A DNA stretch of 52,366 nt from Synechococcus sp. M44_DOE_062 (GTDB lineage Bacteria > Cyanobacteriota > Cyanobacteriia > Thermostichales > Thermostichaceae): positions 1 through 52,366 of the forward strand of contig DVDX01000020.1 of the NCBI GenBank assembly GCA_015295985.1, given 5' to 3'. Position 1 is the first letter of the stretch; every line of letters starts with the position of its first letter. The position numbers and the translations under genes are program-made. This document shows positions 26,545 through 35,197 of this stretch, in pieces. Under the pieces are notes generated by a model. The model was not told the DNA's origin, made no database searches, and saw only the letters and a program-made list of their open reading frames with translations.

Positions 26545-26946
26545 ATGTTGCAGGCCGTGCGGGATGTGAATGATGCAGCAGTTCCAGCGCTTGAGCTGGT
26601 GTCTTCCCAAGCAGAGACCCGTCCCTGGGGATCCTTCTGGGTTTTGGATGAAGGCCCGATGTACAAGATCAAGCGCATCGAGGTGAAGCCCGGCCATCGG
26701 CTCAGCCTGCAGATGCACTACCACCGCAGCGAGCACTGGATCGTGGTCAGGGGCACAGCGAAAGTGACCCGCGGAGAAGAGGTGATGCTGCTGAGCTCCA
26801 ACGAGTCCACCTACATCCCCCCCTGCACCAAGCACCGTCTAGAAAACCCCGGCGCCCTTCCCTTGGTGTTGATCGAGGTGCAAAATGGGGAATATCTCGG
26901 GGAGGACGACATCGTGCGCTTCGAGGATGACTACGCTCGCCAGTAG
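26545..26946 (+). CDS. Cupin, mannose-6-phosphate isomerase type II-like
   Basis: About 133 residues of a single cupin fold, like the C-terminal isomerase part of ManC/AlgA-type enzymes. RPWGSFWVLDEG, the metal-binding HYHRSEHWIVVRGTAKV (HxH...E...), YIPPCTKHRLENPG and IEVQNGEYLGEDDIVRFEDDY are all present, and the last segment is diagnostic of type II phosphomannose isomerases. It would interconvert fructose-6-P and mannose-6-P for GDP-mannose and polysaccharide synthesis. I prefer the ATG at 26545, with AAGGA about 9 nt upstream, over the in-frame ATG at 26515. It is followed after 147 bp by the BcsB-like gene. Confidence 0.85.
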   Translation: MLQAVRDVNDAAVPALELVSSQAETRPWGSFWVLDEGPMYKIKRIEVKPGHRLSLQMHYHRSEHWIVVRGTAKVTRGEEVMLLSSNESTYIPPCTKHRLENPGALPLVLIEVQNGEYLGEDDIVRFEDDYARQ

Positions 26947-27093
26947 AGGGATCCGCTGGGCATCTGAATCCACGATTTGTGCGTATAGACCCCGAAAGCT
27001 TACAGATTTCTGCATGTCGGGCAAACTCGGGTCAGGTAGGCTAAGGAGTTTGTCTGCCCTAGACAAGTGAGGGATAAGCAAGAGGGGGTCAAG

Positions 27094-29037
27094 GTGACGC
27101 AGAAGGCAAGACAGTGGGCTTTGTGGGTTGCCGGTTTGCTTTGGTGTTGTGGGCCGACGGCTGTCCAGGCAGCGGAAACCCTTTCTCTGCAAAGGCTGGG
27201 CTACGACCGCTCGGTACTGCTGCAAGGGGCCAACCCGCGCCTAGATATTGGGATCCCTGCCCCCCTGAACGGCGTTGACCCTGAGGCCAGCTTTGTGCAG
27301 TTGCGCCTGGATCCCTCGCCGGTGCTCAAACCCACCTCCACAGTGCGGGTGCTGATCAACGAGGAGCTGATGGGCCTTTTTCTGGTGCGGGATCTGCGGC
27401 AGGAGCCGGTGGTGCGGGTGCCTATCCCCAGCTTGGCTGCTGGCGAGCGCTTTATTACCTTGTCGGTGCAGCCTTTCCTGAGCATCAGCGACGATATTTG
27501 CGCCGACTTGAATACCGGCAATTTGCTCCTGACGGTGGGGCGGGACAGTTTCTTTGAGCTGGTGCCCCGCGTCCCCGATGCCACGGTGGCCGGTTTTCTG
27601 CGTCGGCTGTACCCTCAGCTTACTCTGGTGGTGCCGACCAACCTCACTCCTGAAGCGGCAGAAGCAGCCCTTTGGCTCTACAGCTTGCTTTCCCACCTCT
27701 TTCCGCAAACGCCTATCCTGTGGAGCAATCGTCCGGCGCAGGGGGCACAGGTGATCCTAGAACCGGCCAACTTCACCCCCCACTTGCAGCACCAAATTAC
27801 CCCAGAGGGATCCCGACTGCGGGTGGCGGCTCGCCCAGAGGCCATTCGAGCTTTGTATGAGGAGTGGAAGCGGGTGGGGCTGGTGAGCCGAGGGATCCAG
27901 GTGGCCGCGGTGCCGGAGCCGGAAACCTCAGCCAGGGCCAACCGCCTTAGCTTGCGGGAGTTGGGTATTGTGGATCCGCTGCTGCGGGGGTTTGGCAGCC
28001 AGTCTTTGGTCTTCAACTTCAGCCTGTCCCAATTGGGGGGACGCCCGCGGGATCTGGCAGCACAACTGGATGTGATCATGAACCCGGTCGATGGCCGGGT
28101 GGGGGATCGCCTCACCGGCTACGTGTTCTTAAATGGGGTGATGCTGCGCACCTACAACCTAACGGGCCGCACCCAGCTCAACGAGACCATCCCCCTTCCC
28201 ACCCACCTGCTGCGCCGCTTTAACCAACTGGAGCTGCGTTTTGATTACGGAGCCAGCCCTGGCAACTGCCAGGGATCCCTGACTCCGCTGACCCTACAAG
28301 TGCGCTCGGATAGCTCTGGCTTTATCTGGAGCGGCTACCAAGCCCCTAGCGGCGAGCTGCAGGAGATCCCGGCGGTGCTCCAGGGATCCGGCCAAGTGTG
28401 GGTGGGGGATTCCCAGTTGTTGCCGGCTGCCGCCCATCTCTTGGGTGCCCTTAGCCGTCTGTCGGCACAGCCCTTGTTGCCCACCCTTCAGTTTTTGCCG
28501 GAGGGGAAATCCGAGCCGCAAGCAGAGAACTTTGCCTGGCAGATGATTGTGGCCGGGCCGGATCAGGTGGAGCTTAGTAGCCCCATCCGGCTGGGATCCG
28601 AGTTTGAAATCATCAATCCCTTAAACCAGCAGGTTGCCCTGGCAGCTCAGCCCCAGGAGAATCTCAGCCTTTTGCAATACTTTCTCCTCCAAGGCAAGCC
28701 CACCCTTTGGCTTTCCTGGTGGGGATCTGACGCGGTTTTGGCGGAGCGCTTGAGCCAATCCCTGGCCGATCCACGCACCCGCCTGGCCAGCCAGTTGCAG
28801 GGGAATGTAGTCACCGCCTATGCCGCTGCCCCCGATCTCACCCAAGTGCAAAGCTGGGATCTCACCCCGTCGGGCTATCGAGTGCGCTACCGCGGTCACC
28901 TCAACTGGCAGCTCCTTTTGTGGCAATACCGCTTTTGGCTGGTGCTTTTGCTGGCCATCCTGCTGGCTGTGGGGGCATGGGACATCTATCGACGTTTGGC
29001 CCGGCGACCTGAGCCGCCAACCCCTTCACCTTCTTAG
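27094..29037 (+). CDS. BcsB-like periplasmic polysaccharide-synthase partner
   Basis: About 647 residues. A signal peptide (QWALWVAGLLWCCGPTAVQA) is followed by a large periplasmic part with alternating carbohydrate-binding-like and flavodoxin-like pieces, and one C-terminal membrane helix (WLVLLLAILLAVGAWDIYRRLARR). BcsB-type elements include LRLDPSPVLKPTSTVRVLINEELMG, VRVPIPSLAAGERFITLSVQPFLSISDDICADL, LRELGI and LRFDYGASPGNCQG. BcsB binds the cellulose synthase BcsA and guides the chain through the periplasm. Start chosen at GTG 27094, with AGAGGGGG upstream; a GTG at 27067 is also possible. It is followed after 48 bp by the GT2 gene, a typical synthase pair in reversed order. Confidence 0.85.
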   Translation: MTQKARQWALWVAGLLWCCGPTAVQAAETLSLQRLGYDRSVLLQGANPRLDIGIPAPLNGVDPEASFVQLRLDPSPVLKPTSTVRVLINEELMGLFLVRDLRQEPVVRVPIPSLAAGERFITLSVQPFLSISDDICADLNTGNLLLTVGRDSFFELVPRVPDATVAGFLRRLYPQLTLVVPTNLTPEAAEAALWLYSLLSHLFPQTPILWSNRPAQGAQVILEPANFTPHLQHQITPEGSRLRVAARPEAIRALYEEWKRVGLVSRGIQVAAVPEPETSARANRLSLRELGIVDPLLRGFGSQSLVFNFSLSQLGGRPRDLAAQLDVIMNPVDGRVGDRLTGYVFLNGVMLRTYNLTGRTQLNETIPLPTHLLRRFNQLELRFDYGASPGNCQGSLTPLTLQVRSDSSGFIWSGYQAPSGELQEIPAVLQGSGQVWVGDSQLLPAAAHLLGALSRLSAQPLLPTLQFLPEGKSEPQAENFAWQMIVAGPDQVELSSPIRLGSEFEIINPLNQQVALAAQPQENLSLLQYFLLQGKPTLWLSWWGSDAVLAERLSQSLADPRTRLASQLQGNVVTAYAAAPDLTQVQSWDLTPSGYRVRYRGHLNWQLLLWQYRFWLVLLLAILLAVGAWDIYRRLARRPEPPTPSPS

Positions 29038-29085
29038 GTTAAGTGAGAACTTGTATTCGCCCAAAATTAACCTGATTTTGAGCTT

Positions 29086-31380
29086 ATGTTGCCGCTTATC
29101 GAATACTGGCTGGTGCATGGGGGTCATCTAACTGGGGAGCAATTGGCCAAGGCTTATCGCTATCAACAACAAGCTGGTTGTTCCCTGCCGCGGGCCCTCT
29201 GGAGCTTGAGGGCAATGCACCCCCGCCAGTTTGCTCGCCTCTGCTGCCAGATCTTGGAGCGGCCCAAGCTGAGGAGCTGGTTGCTCGAACATCCCCTCAA
29301 CCCAGAGCTGCCTTGGCTGATTGAACCTATCGATTTGGTGCCGGTGCGCTTCCTGCCCTGTGGCTGGCTCGACCCGCAAACCGCAGTGGTTGCTACCGAG
29401 GAGCCGGGCCATCCCATCGTCTGGCAAAATGTCAAGCGCCTCTGCCCCGAAGCCGATCGGATTTGGGAGATCCCGGCCACCGAAAAGCAAATTCTGACGG
29501 CACTTATTGAGCGCAAGCTGACGGCAGAGCTGGTGGGCAGCCGGCTTACCTTGGAACAATGGCAGGATCTTCTGGCCATTCGTCGCCGCACCGGATCCAG
29601 CCTAGGCCAGCTTTTAACCCGGCTCAGCTACCTTTCCACGCCGGAGTACTTAAGCATCCTCACCCAGTTGTTGGGGTATCCGACAGTGTCTGAATTGATG
29701 GGGACAGGGCTGCTCCATCGAGATCCAGCCTTGAGCAAACAGTTTGATCCTGAGGTGATGATGCGTCACCTGTTCTATCCCTTGGCCTGGACGGATCAGA
29801 ACACTCTCATGGTGATGGTGAATGACCCCCTGGACTGGGTGGTGGACGAGATCCTCTACGCTTGGCGGCCAGGCTTGCGTATTGAAAAAGTTCTGGGCAC
29901 CGAGCAGGATATCACGCAGCTTCTCAGCCAGGATCAAGGCTCTAAGCTCAGCCAAGAAGCCGTGTACAAGCTCATGGCCCGCCTGCCAGAAGAATCGGCC
30001 TCGCGGGTGTTTACCCCCTCCCAGATTGCGGTGGGCTACGGCCTACTGCTGCTGTTGCTTTGGGGATTGGCCACTGCTCCCTGGACGACCCTGACGATTT
30101 TGGTGTTGCTGATCAACCTCTTCTACGTGGCCTCGATTCTGTTTAAGCTATTGCTCAGTCTGGTGGGATCCGCCGATCGCTTCCACCAGATTACCGATGA
30201 GGAAGTAGCCGCCCTGGATGACCGCGATTTGCCCATCTATACCATCCTGGTGCCGGTCTACAAAGAGCCGGAAGTGATGCCGATTTTGATCAAGTCTCTC
30301 TCCAAGCTGGATTACCCCCACGAGCGGTTGGATGTGCTTGTCCTGCTGGAGGAAAACGACCGAGAGACCATTGAGGCAGCCCGAGCTGCCAAGCCCCCCC
30401 GCTACGTGCGCCTGCTGTTGGTGCCCGACAGCAAGCCCAAGACGAAGCCCAAAGCCTGTAACTATGGACTGGCCTTTGCCCGCGGCCAATACTTGACCAT
30501 CTACGACGCCGAAGATATCCCCGACCCCGATCAACTGAAAAAGGCGGTTGTGGCCTTCCAGAAAGGGGATCCCAGCTTGGTCTGTGTACAGGCTGCCCTT
30601 AACTACTTCAACCGCAACGAGAACTTCCTCACCCGCATGTTTACCCTGGAGTACTCCTATTGGTTTGATTACCTTCTGCCGGGGTTGGAAACTCTCAGGA
30701 TGCCGATCCCCCTGGGAGGCACCAGCAACCACTTTCGCACCGACCGCCTGCGGGAGCTGCAGGGATGGGATCCGTTCAACGTCACCGAGGATGCCGACCT
30801 GGGCATCCGCGCCAGTCAGCACGGCTATACCGTGGGCGTGATCAACTCCACCACCTACGAAGAGGCCAACTGCGCTGTCAAAAACTGGATCCGGCAGCGC
30901 TCCCGCTGGATTAAAGGCTACATGCAAACTTGGCTGGTTCACAACCGCAACCCCCTGCGCTCTTTGCGCAAGCTGGGGCTCAAAAACTGGCTGTCTTACC
31001 AATTTTTTATCGGGGGCAGCTTCTTTACCTTCCTCACCAGCCCCATCATGTGGCTGCTGTTTATTTACTGGCTGCTCACCCGCGCCCATTGGCTGCAAAA
31101 CCTATTTCCCAGTTGGCTGCTTTATCTGGGCTTATTTAACCTCCTGGTGAGCAACGCCATTGGGATTTACCTCAACTTGGTCGCGGTCTTCCGCCGGGGG
31201 TACTACGATCTAGCCTTCTATGCCCTGCTCAACCCCATCTACTGGCAACTGCACTCTATGGCAGCTTACATGGCCCTGTGGCAGCTTTTCACCAAGCCCT
31301 TCTACTGGGAAAAGACCATCCACGGGCTGAGCAAGTTTACCCACGCCAAAGTCCAGGAGGCTGCTCACAAGGCAGCCTAG
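29086..31380 (+). CDS. Processive GT2 glycosyltransferase with N-terminal MshEN-like domains
   Basis: 764-residue inner-membrane synthase. The N-terminal 280 residues resemble MshEN/T2SSE-N repeats: HGGHLTGEQLAKAYRYQQQAG (about 11-31) and SRLTLEQWQDLLAIRRRTG, then SSLGQLLTRLSYLSTPEYLSI (about 152-191). Two membrane helices (about 313-360) come next, then the GT-A domain: YTILVPVYKEPE, the D-x-D motif DAEDIPDPDQ (474-483), TEDADLG (567-573) and QRSRW (604-608), as in cellulose and hyaluronan synthases. Four or so C-terminal helices follow. There is no PilZ domain. MshEN domains bind c-di-GMP in other systems, including on the GT2 NfrB, so control by c-di-GMP is plausible. Product unknown. It pairs with the BcsB-like gene. 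Confidence 0.85.
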   Translation: MLPLIEYWLVHGGHLTGEQLAKAYRYQQQAGCSLPRALWSLRAMHPRQFARLCCQILERPKLRSWLLEHPLNPELPWLIEPIDLVPVRFLPCGWLDPQTAVVATEEPGHPIVWQNVKRLCPEADRIWEIPATEKQILTALIERKLTAELVGSRLTLEQWQDLLAIRRRTGSSLGQLLTRLSYLSTPEYLSILTQLLGYPTVSELMGTGLLHRDPALSKQFDPEVMMRHLFYPLAWTDQNTLMVMVNDPLDWVVDEILYAWRPGLRIEKVLGTEQDITQLLSQDQGSKLSQEAVYKLMARLPEESASRVFTPSQIAVGYGLLLLLLWGLATAPWTTLTILVLLINLFYVASILFKLLLSLVGSADRFHQITDEEVAALDDRDLPIYTILVPVYKEPEVMPILIKSLSKLDYPHERLDVLVLLEENDRETIEAARAAKPPRYVRLLLVPDSKPKTKPKACNYGLAFARGQYLTIYDAEDIPDPDQLKKAVVAFQKGDPSLVCVQAALNYFNRNENFLTRMFTLEYSYWFDYLLPGLETLRMPIPLGGTSNHFRTDRLRELQGWDPFNVTEDADLGIRASQHGYTVGVINSTTYEEANCAVKNWIRQRSRWIKGYMQTWLVHNRNPLRSLRKLGLKNWLSYQFFIGGSFFTFLTSPIMWLLFIYWLLTRAHWLQNLFPSWLLYLGLFNLLVSNAIGIYLNLVAVFRRGYYDLAFYALLNPIYWQLHSMAAYMALWQLFTKPFYWEKTIHGLSKFTHAKVQEAAHKAA

Positions 31381-31435
31381 GCTACTGACTCGGTTTCCCA
31401 AGCAGTGGCGACGAGGTGAAGCCAGCCAGCGCCCC

Positions 31436-31795
31436 TCAGAAGCTGTAGTCCGAATCTACAATCACAGCGCAACCACGGGGGTGGAGACAGCTAGCCATAA
31501 TTACCTTGACGGAAAAGTTGCCCTCGTAGGGTGCCTGCACGATGGGGAAATCGTCCAATAGTTCGTCTGCAGCCACCACCCGACCGCTGGTATCGTAAAG
31601 CACCAGATCCACATCGAAGCAATCCTGATCGCACTGCGCCCAAATGTTTTCACCTCGGTAGAAGTAGCCTGTAACTACGGTCGATTGTTCATTAAAAAGC
31701 CACAAACTACGGCTCTGGGCCCAAGCGGCAGCGACCCCGATAACCGTAGCCGCCCCTATTAAGCTTGCCATCAACCAGCCCCGCACCGAAGCCAT
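31436..31795 (-). CDS. Small secreted protein
   Basis: 119 residues. A Sec signal peptide (MASVRGWLMASLIGAATVIGVAAAWAQ) is followed by an about 92-residue acidic beta-rich domain. This contains VVTGYFYRGENIWAQCDQDCFDVDLVLYDTSGRVVAADE and two further cysteines (SCLHPRGC), four in total, suggesting disulfides. The pattern VDLVLYDTSGRVVAADE...APYEGNFSVKV resembles bacterial pre-peptidase C-terminal (PPC)-type beta-sandwich domains. The start at 31795 has a good GGAGGG 9 nt upstream; the open frame continues to 31864. It is convergent with the GT2 gene, with 55 bp between the ends. Function unknown. Confidence 0.65.
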   Translation of the reverse strand: MASVRGWLMASLIGAATVIGVAAAWAQSRSLWLFNEQSTVVTGYFYRGENIWAQCDQDCFDVDLVLYDTSGRVVAADELLDDFPIVQAPYEGNFSVKVIMASCLHPRGCAVIVDSDYSF

Positions 31796-31945
31796 AAGAC
31801 TGCCCTCCCTACTGAAGAATGGAGAAAGAATGGATTTTCTACAGGGATCCACCTCAACGCCCACACTCTAGCACCCAGATCCGTTTCTCCTGAATGATTC
31901 AGATCACGTTGAGGATTCCATGTTAAAAATCGCGAAAAAGAGTTA

Positions 31946-31980
31946 CAAAAAAAGGGATCCCAGGTAGAGCAGGGATCCCT
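31946..31980 (-). terminator. Intrinsic terminator of the PhoD-like gene, built from two GGGATCCC octamers
   Basis: On the minus strand AGGGATCCC and GGGATCCCT form a perfect 9-bp stem around a 10-nt loop, followed by TTTTTTT (the A-run at 31947-31953). It lies 52 bp after the PhoD-like stop codon. Both arms are copies of the genome-wide palindrome GGGATCCC. Confidence 0.8.
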
Positions 31981-32031
31981 CAATTCTGACCAGAAATCCG
32001 GCGAAGCTCCCGCATCGGTCTGGCCGACTTC

Positions 32032-33759
32032 TCATTGCGGCAAATTCAGTTCCCCTCTTCGCCCTAAGGGATCCGTCAAAACACTGCCGGTAGGGCCTTT
32101 GATTTGAATGGTGCAGCGGCTGCCGGACACTTCAATAACGTTGTAGTTGGGCACCGCCAGCTCCAAAAAGCGCAAGTTGCCCGTCGTTACCCCTGGGATC
32201 CCGCTTACTTGCGGATTGGCCGGGTTCACTGGTGCCAAAAAGCCGTTCACAATCCGGTAATACAGGCGGCTGGCATTGGGGATCCCCAGTTGATTGCCCA
32301 GCTCGTCGATGCTGAGGGCTGTGACGCTCCGCCCGGTGGGGCCAGTCCACACTTCCCAGATGGGGTTGCTGCTGCCGGGGTTGACCTGCCCGATGAAGCC
32401 GGCGTGGTTGTTGCCGGTCAAGAACACCACGTTGCGGATGTTGTTGCTCTCGATAAAGTCAATGACTTCCTGCCGCTCCAGCCAGTAGCCTTCCCAAACA
32501 TCGTTGGAGCGGAAATAGGTCACCGTGATGGGAAACTCGCTGATGATGAACTTGTAGGTGGCAGTGGAGTTGCGCAGGCCGTTGAACAGCCACTGCTTCT
32601 GCGGATTGCCCAAGAGGGTGCGGGGCGTGCGGCGCAGCAGGTTAAACAGGGCTTGCTCGGATCCCGGCGGGCCAAAGAAGAGGGTTTCCTGTTCAGGCGT
32701 GAGGCGAATGCCGGCCAGCTCCAAAAAGCGCTGACGGGTCAAGCCAGGAGGCAAAATGGGCAAAATGGGGGTGACCGCCGCCAAATCCCGGTACTGGCGC
32801 AGATCCAGGATAAAGACTTCGGCATTGGCCCCGTAGCGGAAGCTGCGAAACAGCCGATCCCGGCTATCCACACCCGCCACATCCGTCAGGTTGGGGGTAA
32901 TGGGGTTGTATTCAAAAAAGGCTTGGTAGCCAAGCACCTTAAGATCTTCCACATCGCGGGTTTGCCCGGTGGTGTCGTTGAGCTGGGTGGCCCGGCCACC
33001 GCGCGCCTTCTGGCCGCTGTAGTTGTCAATTACCTCGTGATCGTCCCAGTTGACAACAAAGGAAGTCCGGCCAAACAGTTGCGCGAACTCCTGTCCGGCA
33101 TAGTTGGGATCCCGCTGATCCCGGTAGAGGCTGCGGTAGAACTCCAGATTGCCGATGGGATCCAACCCCAGCCAGAAGCGATCGGCGTAGACGGTATCGC
33201 CGTTAAAGGAGATGAAATCAATGTCGCCGCGGCTAACTTCTGCCAACATGGCTGCCCCAATCGGAAAGGGGGGCTCGTTGGCGCAGCTAATGTGCAGAAA
33301 ACGAACAGGCCGCCCATCTCCAGGAGCCGGCAGGGTGCGGAACTGTCCCACTGGACTGGTGAAGCCTTCGCTGACAAAACGGTAGAAATGGCGTTGCGCT
33401 GGCCTCAAGCCGGTGACGACGGCGCGGGCAATGTAGTCGCCTGGTTCGGTGCGGTAGTCGCGACCCGCCACACGGCGGGCGACGAGAGAAACTTGTTGCA
33501 GGATGGGATTGAACTCAGAATTCTCGGCCACCTGCAACGTCACCGCAACCGTATCTGTCGCCCTGGCCGGGATCACCCGCGTGGAAAGCACTGCCCCTTC
33601 CGAGGTGGGATCCCCGGCAAACACCCCTTGGGGAAATCCGGGCTCTCCCAGGGGGGGAATGGAGGAACTGGAGGTGCCCCCACAGGCAGCCAGGGCGGCT
33701 GCCCCACCCCCAAACAGGAGCAGTTGCAGGAAAAAGCGACGGGAACGCAGGGAACTCAT
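32032..33759 (-). CDS. PhoD-like alkaline phosphatase/phosphodiesterase, Tat-exported
   Basis: 575 residues. The N-terminus has a twin-arginine signal (SRRFFLQ) and a lipobox-like AAC, so it is exported folded by Tat. An N-terminal Fn3-like PhoD domain (about 40-145; FPQGVFAGDPTSEGAVLSTRV) precedes the metallophosphatase core. This has FLHISCANEPP in place of the usual first metal Asp motif, FNGDTVYADRF, VNWDDHEVIDNYSG, and LTGNNHAGF near the C-terminus. The family uses Ca2+/Fe3+ to release phosphate from mono- and diesters, typically under phosphate limitation. Start at ATG 33759, with GAGG upstream. No Pho box could be identified with confidence. Confidence 0.85.
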   Translation of the reverse strand: MSSLRSRRFFLQLLLFGGGAAALAACGGTSSSSIPPLGEPGFPQGVFAGDPTSEGAVLSTRVIPARATDTVAVTLQVAENSEFNPILQQVSLVARRVAGRDYRTEPGDYIARAVVTGLRPAQRHFYRFVSEGFTSPVGQFRTLPAPGDGRPVRFLHISCANEPPFPIGAAMLAEVSRGDIDFISFNGDTVYADRFWLGLDPIGNLEFYRSLYRDQRDPNYAGQEFAQLFGRTSFVVNWDDHEVIDNYSGQKARGGRATQLNDTTGQTRDVEDLKVLGYQAFFEYNPITPNLTDVAGVDSRDRLFRSFRYGANAEVFILDLRQYRDLAAVTPILPILPPGLTRQRFLELAGIRLTPEQETLFFGPPGSEQALFNLLRRTPRTLLGNPQKQWLFNGLRNSTATYKFIISEFPITVTYFRSNDVWEGYWLERQEVIDFIESNNIRNVVFLTGNNHAGFIGQVNPGSSNPIWEVWTGPTGRSVTALSIDELGNQLGIPNASRLYYRIVNGFLAPVNPANPQVSGIPGVTTGNLRFLELAVPNYNVIEVSGSRCTIQIKGPTGSVLTDPLGRRGELNLPQ

Positions 33760-34047
33760 AAGAGCAACCTCAGGGATGCAGGCAAATGAAATGTAAAGAG
33801 ATCCGCAACAAAGGCCAGTTGCCTTTTTAGTCAAGCATTTTTGTCCTCAGGCTGAGGTTGTGGGCAGGTGAAGGCTGGGTTAGGGCCGGTTTAACAGCTC
33901 TGACCCCTGCGCCCAGGTTCCCATGGCCTTTTCACAGAGCTTGCTGAGAAGGCTAAAATTTCATTACAGTTTTTCCTGACTTTGCCCCATTTTTGCGGTT
34001 TTGCGTTCCTTAGACTTCTTGTTGACCCTGCCGAAGGAGGGATCGTC

Positions 34048-34329
34048 GTGGCTACGGAGACTCTGGTCAAGCCTTCTGTAACCCCGAAGCACATGCCCAT
34101 GTACCGGGTGTTGCTGCACAACGACGATGTCAACACCATGGAGTACGTGGTGCAGGTGCTGGTGAAGGTGATCCCGGCGATGATGCCGCCGCAAGCCACC
34201 GAGATCATGTTGGAAGCCCACCACAACGGCGTTGCTGTGGTGATTGTGGTGCCGCGGGAGCACGCGGAGTTTTACTGTGAACAGTTGCGGCAACATGGCC
34301 TCACCAGTTCCATCGAGCCGGAATGCTAG
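34048..34329 (+). CDS. clpS: ATP-dependent Clp protease adaptor ClpS
   Basis: Adaptor that binds N-degron substrates and delivers them to the ClpC/ClpA unfoldase. 93 residues. The core MYRVLLHNDDVNTMEYVVQVL carries the residues that grip N-terminal residues, followed by AHHNGVAVVIVVPREHAEFYCEQLRQHGLTSSIEP. I set the start at GTG 34048, because AAGGAGG lies exactly 7 nt upstream; the open frame begins at 33982. Its stop overlaps the CPBP protease start by 7 bp (34323-34329), suggesting coupling. Confidence 0.95.
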   Translation: MATETLVKPSVTPKHMPMYRVLLHNDDVNTMEYVVQVLVKVIPAMMPPQATEIMLEAHHNGVAVVIVVPREHAEFYCEQLRQHGLTSSIEPEC

Positions 34330-35168
34330 GCGGGGTGGGTTGGATGGCCCTGCCAATCCCTAAGCTGAAGGCTTGTCCATTTCCACTGCGTCTGCTGCTT
34401 TTCTTGGGGATCCCGGTCTTGGCCTGGCTGCCGTTGGTCGGGCTGGGGAGTTGGCTTCTTCCTGAAGGACAAGAGTACCTGTGGCTGCCCCTGTATGCCC
34501 TGCTGCTGGCCTGGCTATGGCTGTGGGGATCCGGCTTTGCTGCCTACGGACTGGATGGCAGTTGGCCTTGCCGAGGCGGGATCTTGTGGGGCCTGGGGAT
34601 CGGGGTTGGGGGGCTTTTCTTGCTTTTGGGCTTAGAGGGATCCCTGGGTTGGCTGAGTTGGAGGGCGGTAGAAGGGGGATCCCTGCTGACCTATGGGTTG
34701 CTGGGCTTGCTTTTGGGCTTGGCGGTGGCGCTGGCGGAGGAGCTGTTTTTTCGCGGCTGGCTGCTGCAGGAGATGCGGCTGGACTACGGTTTGAGAACTG
34801 CAGTGTGGGGATCCAGCTTTCTGTTTGCTTCAGCCCATTTCCTAAAGCCTTTGCCGGAGATTCTCGCCACCTGGCCGCAATTTCCCGGACTGGCGCTGAT
34901 GGGGTTGCTGCTGGTGCAGGCAAGGGTTTGGAACCAGAACAAGCTGGGCCTTAGCCTAGGGCTGCACGCGGGTTGGGTATGGGGCATGGCCTGGGTCAAC
35001 AACTTGGCTTGGATAAACTACACCGGCAAAGTACCAGCGTGGCTAACGGGGATCGGCGGCAACCCCTTGGCGGGCCTGATGGGCTTGCTTTTTCTGGGAG
35101 GGACTTTCGCGTTTCTCAACGGCCTGGCTCAGGTCGGCTGGCTACCGGCAGACCTGGAAAAGCGTTGA
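34323..35168 (+). CDS. CPBP-family intramembrane metalloprotease
   Basis: 281 residues with about eight membrane helices. The three CPBP (CAAX protease and bacteriocin-processing) motifs are present: EELFFRGWLLQEM (EExxxR), FLFASAHF (FxxxxxH) and GLHAGW (HxxxN/W-type). Members cleave or process membrane proteins and prenylated peptides; the substrate here is unknown. The ATG at 34323 overlaps the clpS end; an internal ATG at 34344 is also possible. The link to clpS suggests both belong to a proteolysis transcript. Confidence 0.87.
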   Translation: MLGGVGWMALPIPKLKACPFPLRLLLFLGIPVLAWLPLVGLGSWLLPEGQEYLWLPLYALLLAWLWLWGSGFAAYGLDGSWPCRGGILWGLGIGVGGLFLLLGLEGSLGWLSWRAVEGGSLLTYGLLGLLLGLAVALAEELFFRGWLLQEMRLDYGLRTAVWGSSFLFASAHFLKPLPEILATWPQFPGLALMGLLLVQARVWNQNKLGLSLGLHAGWVWGMAWVNNLAWINYTGKVPAWLTGIGGNPLAGLMGLLFLGGTFAFLNGLAQVGWLPADLEKR

Positions 35169-35197
35169 TTGAGTTGATTGCTGTTGATTGATATAAC

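Noticed and set aside
30148-31098. A 316-codon minus-strand frame
   Set aside because: Antisense to the GT2 domain; it has no motif of its own.
32104-33789. A 561-codon open frame on the plus strand
   Set aside because: Exact antisense of the PhoD-like gene, with no recognisable domain and low-complexity composition.
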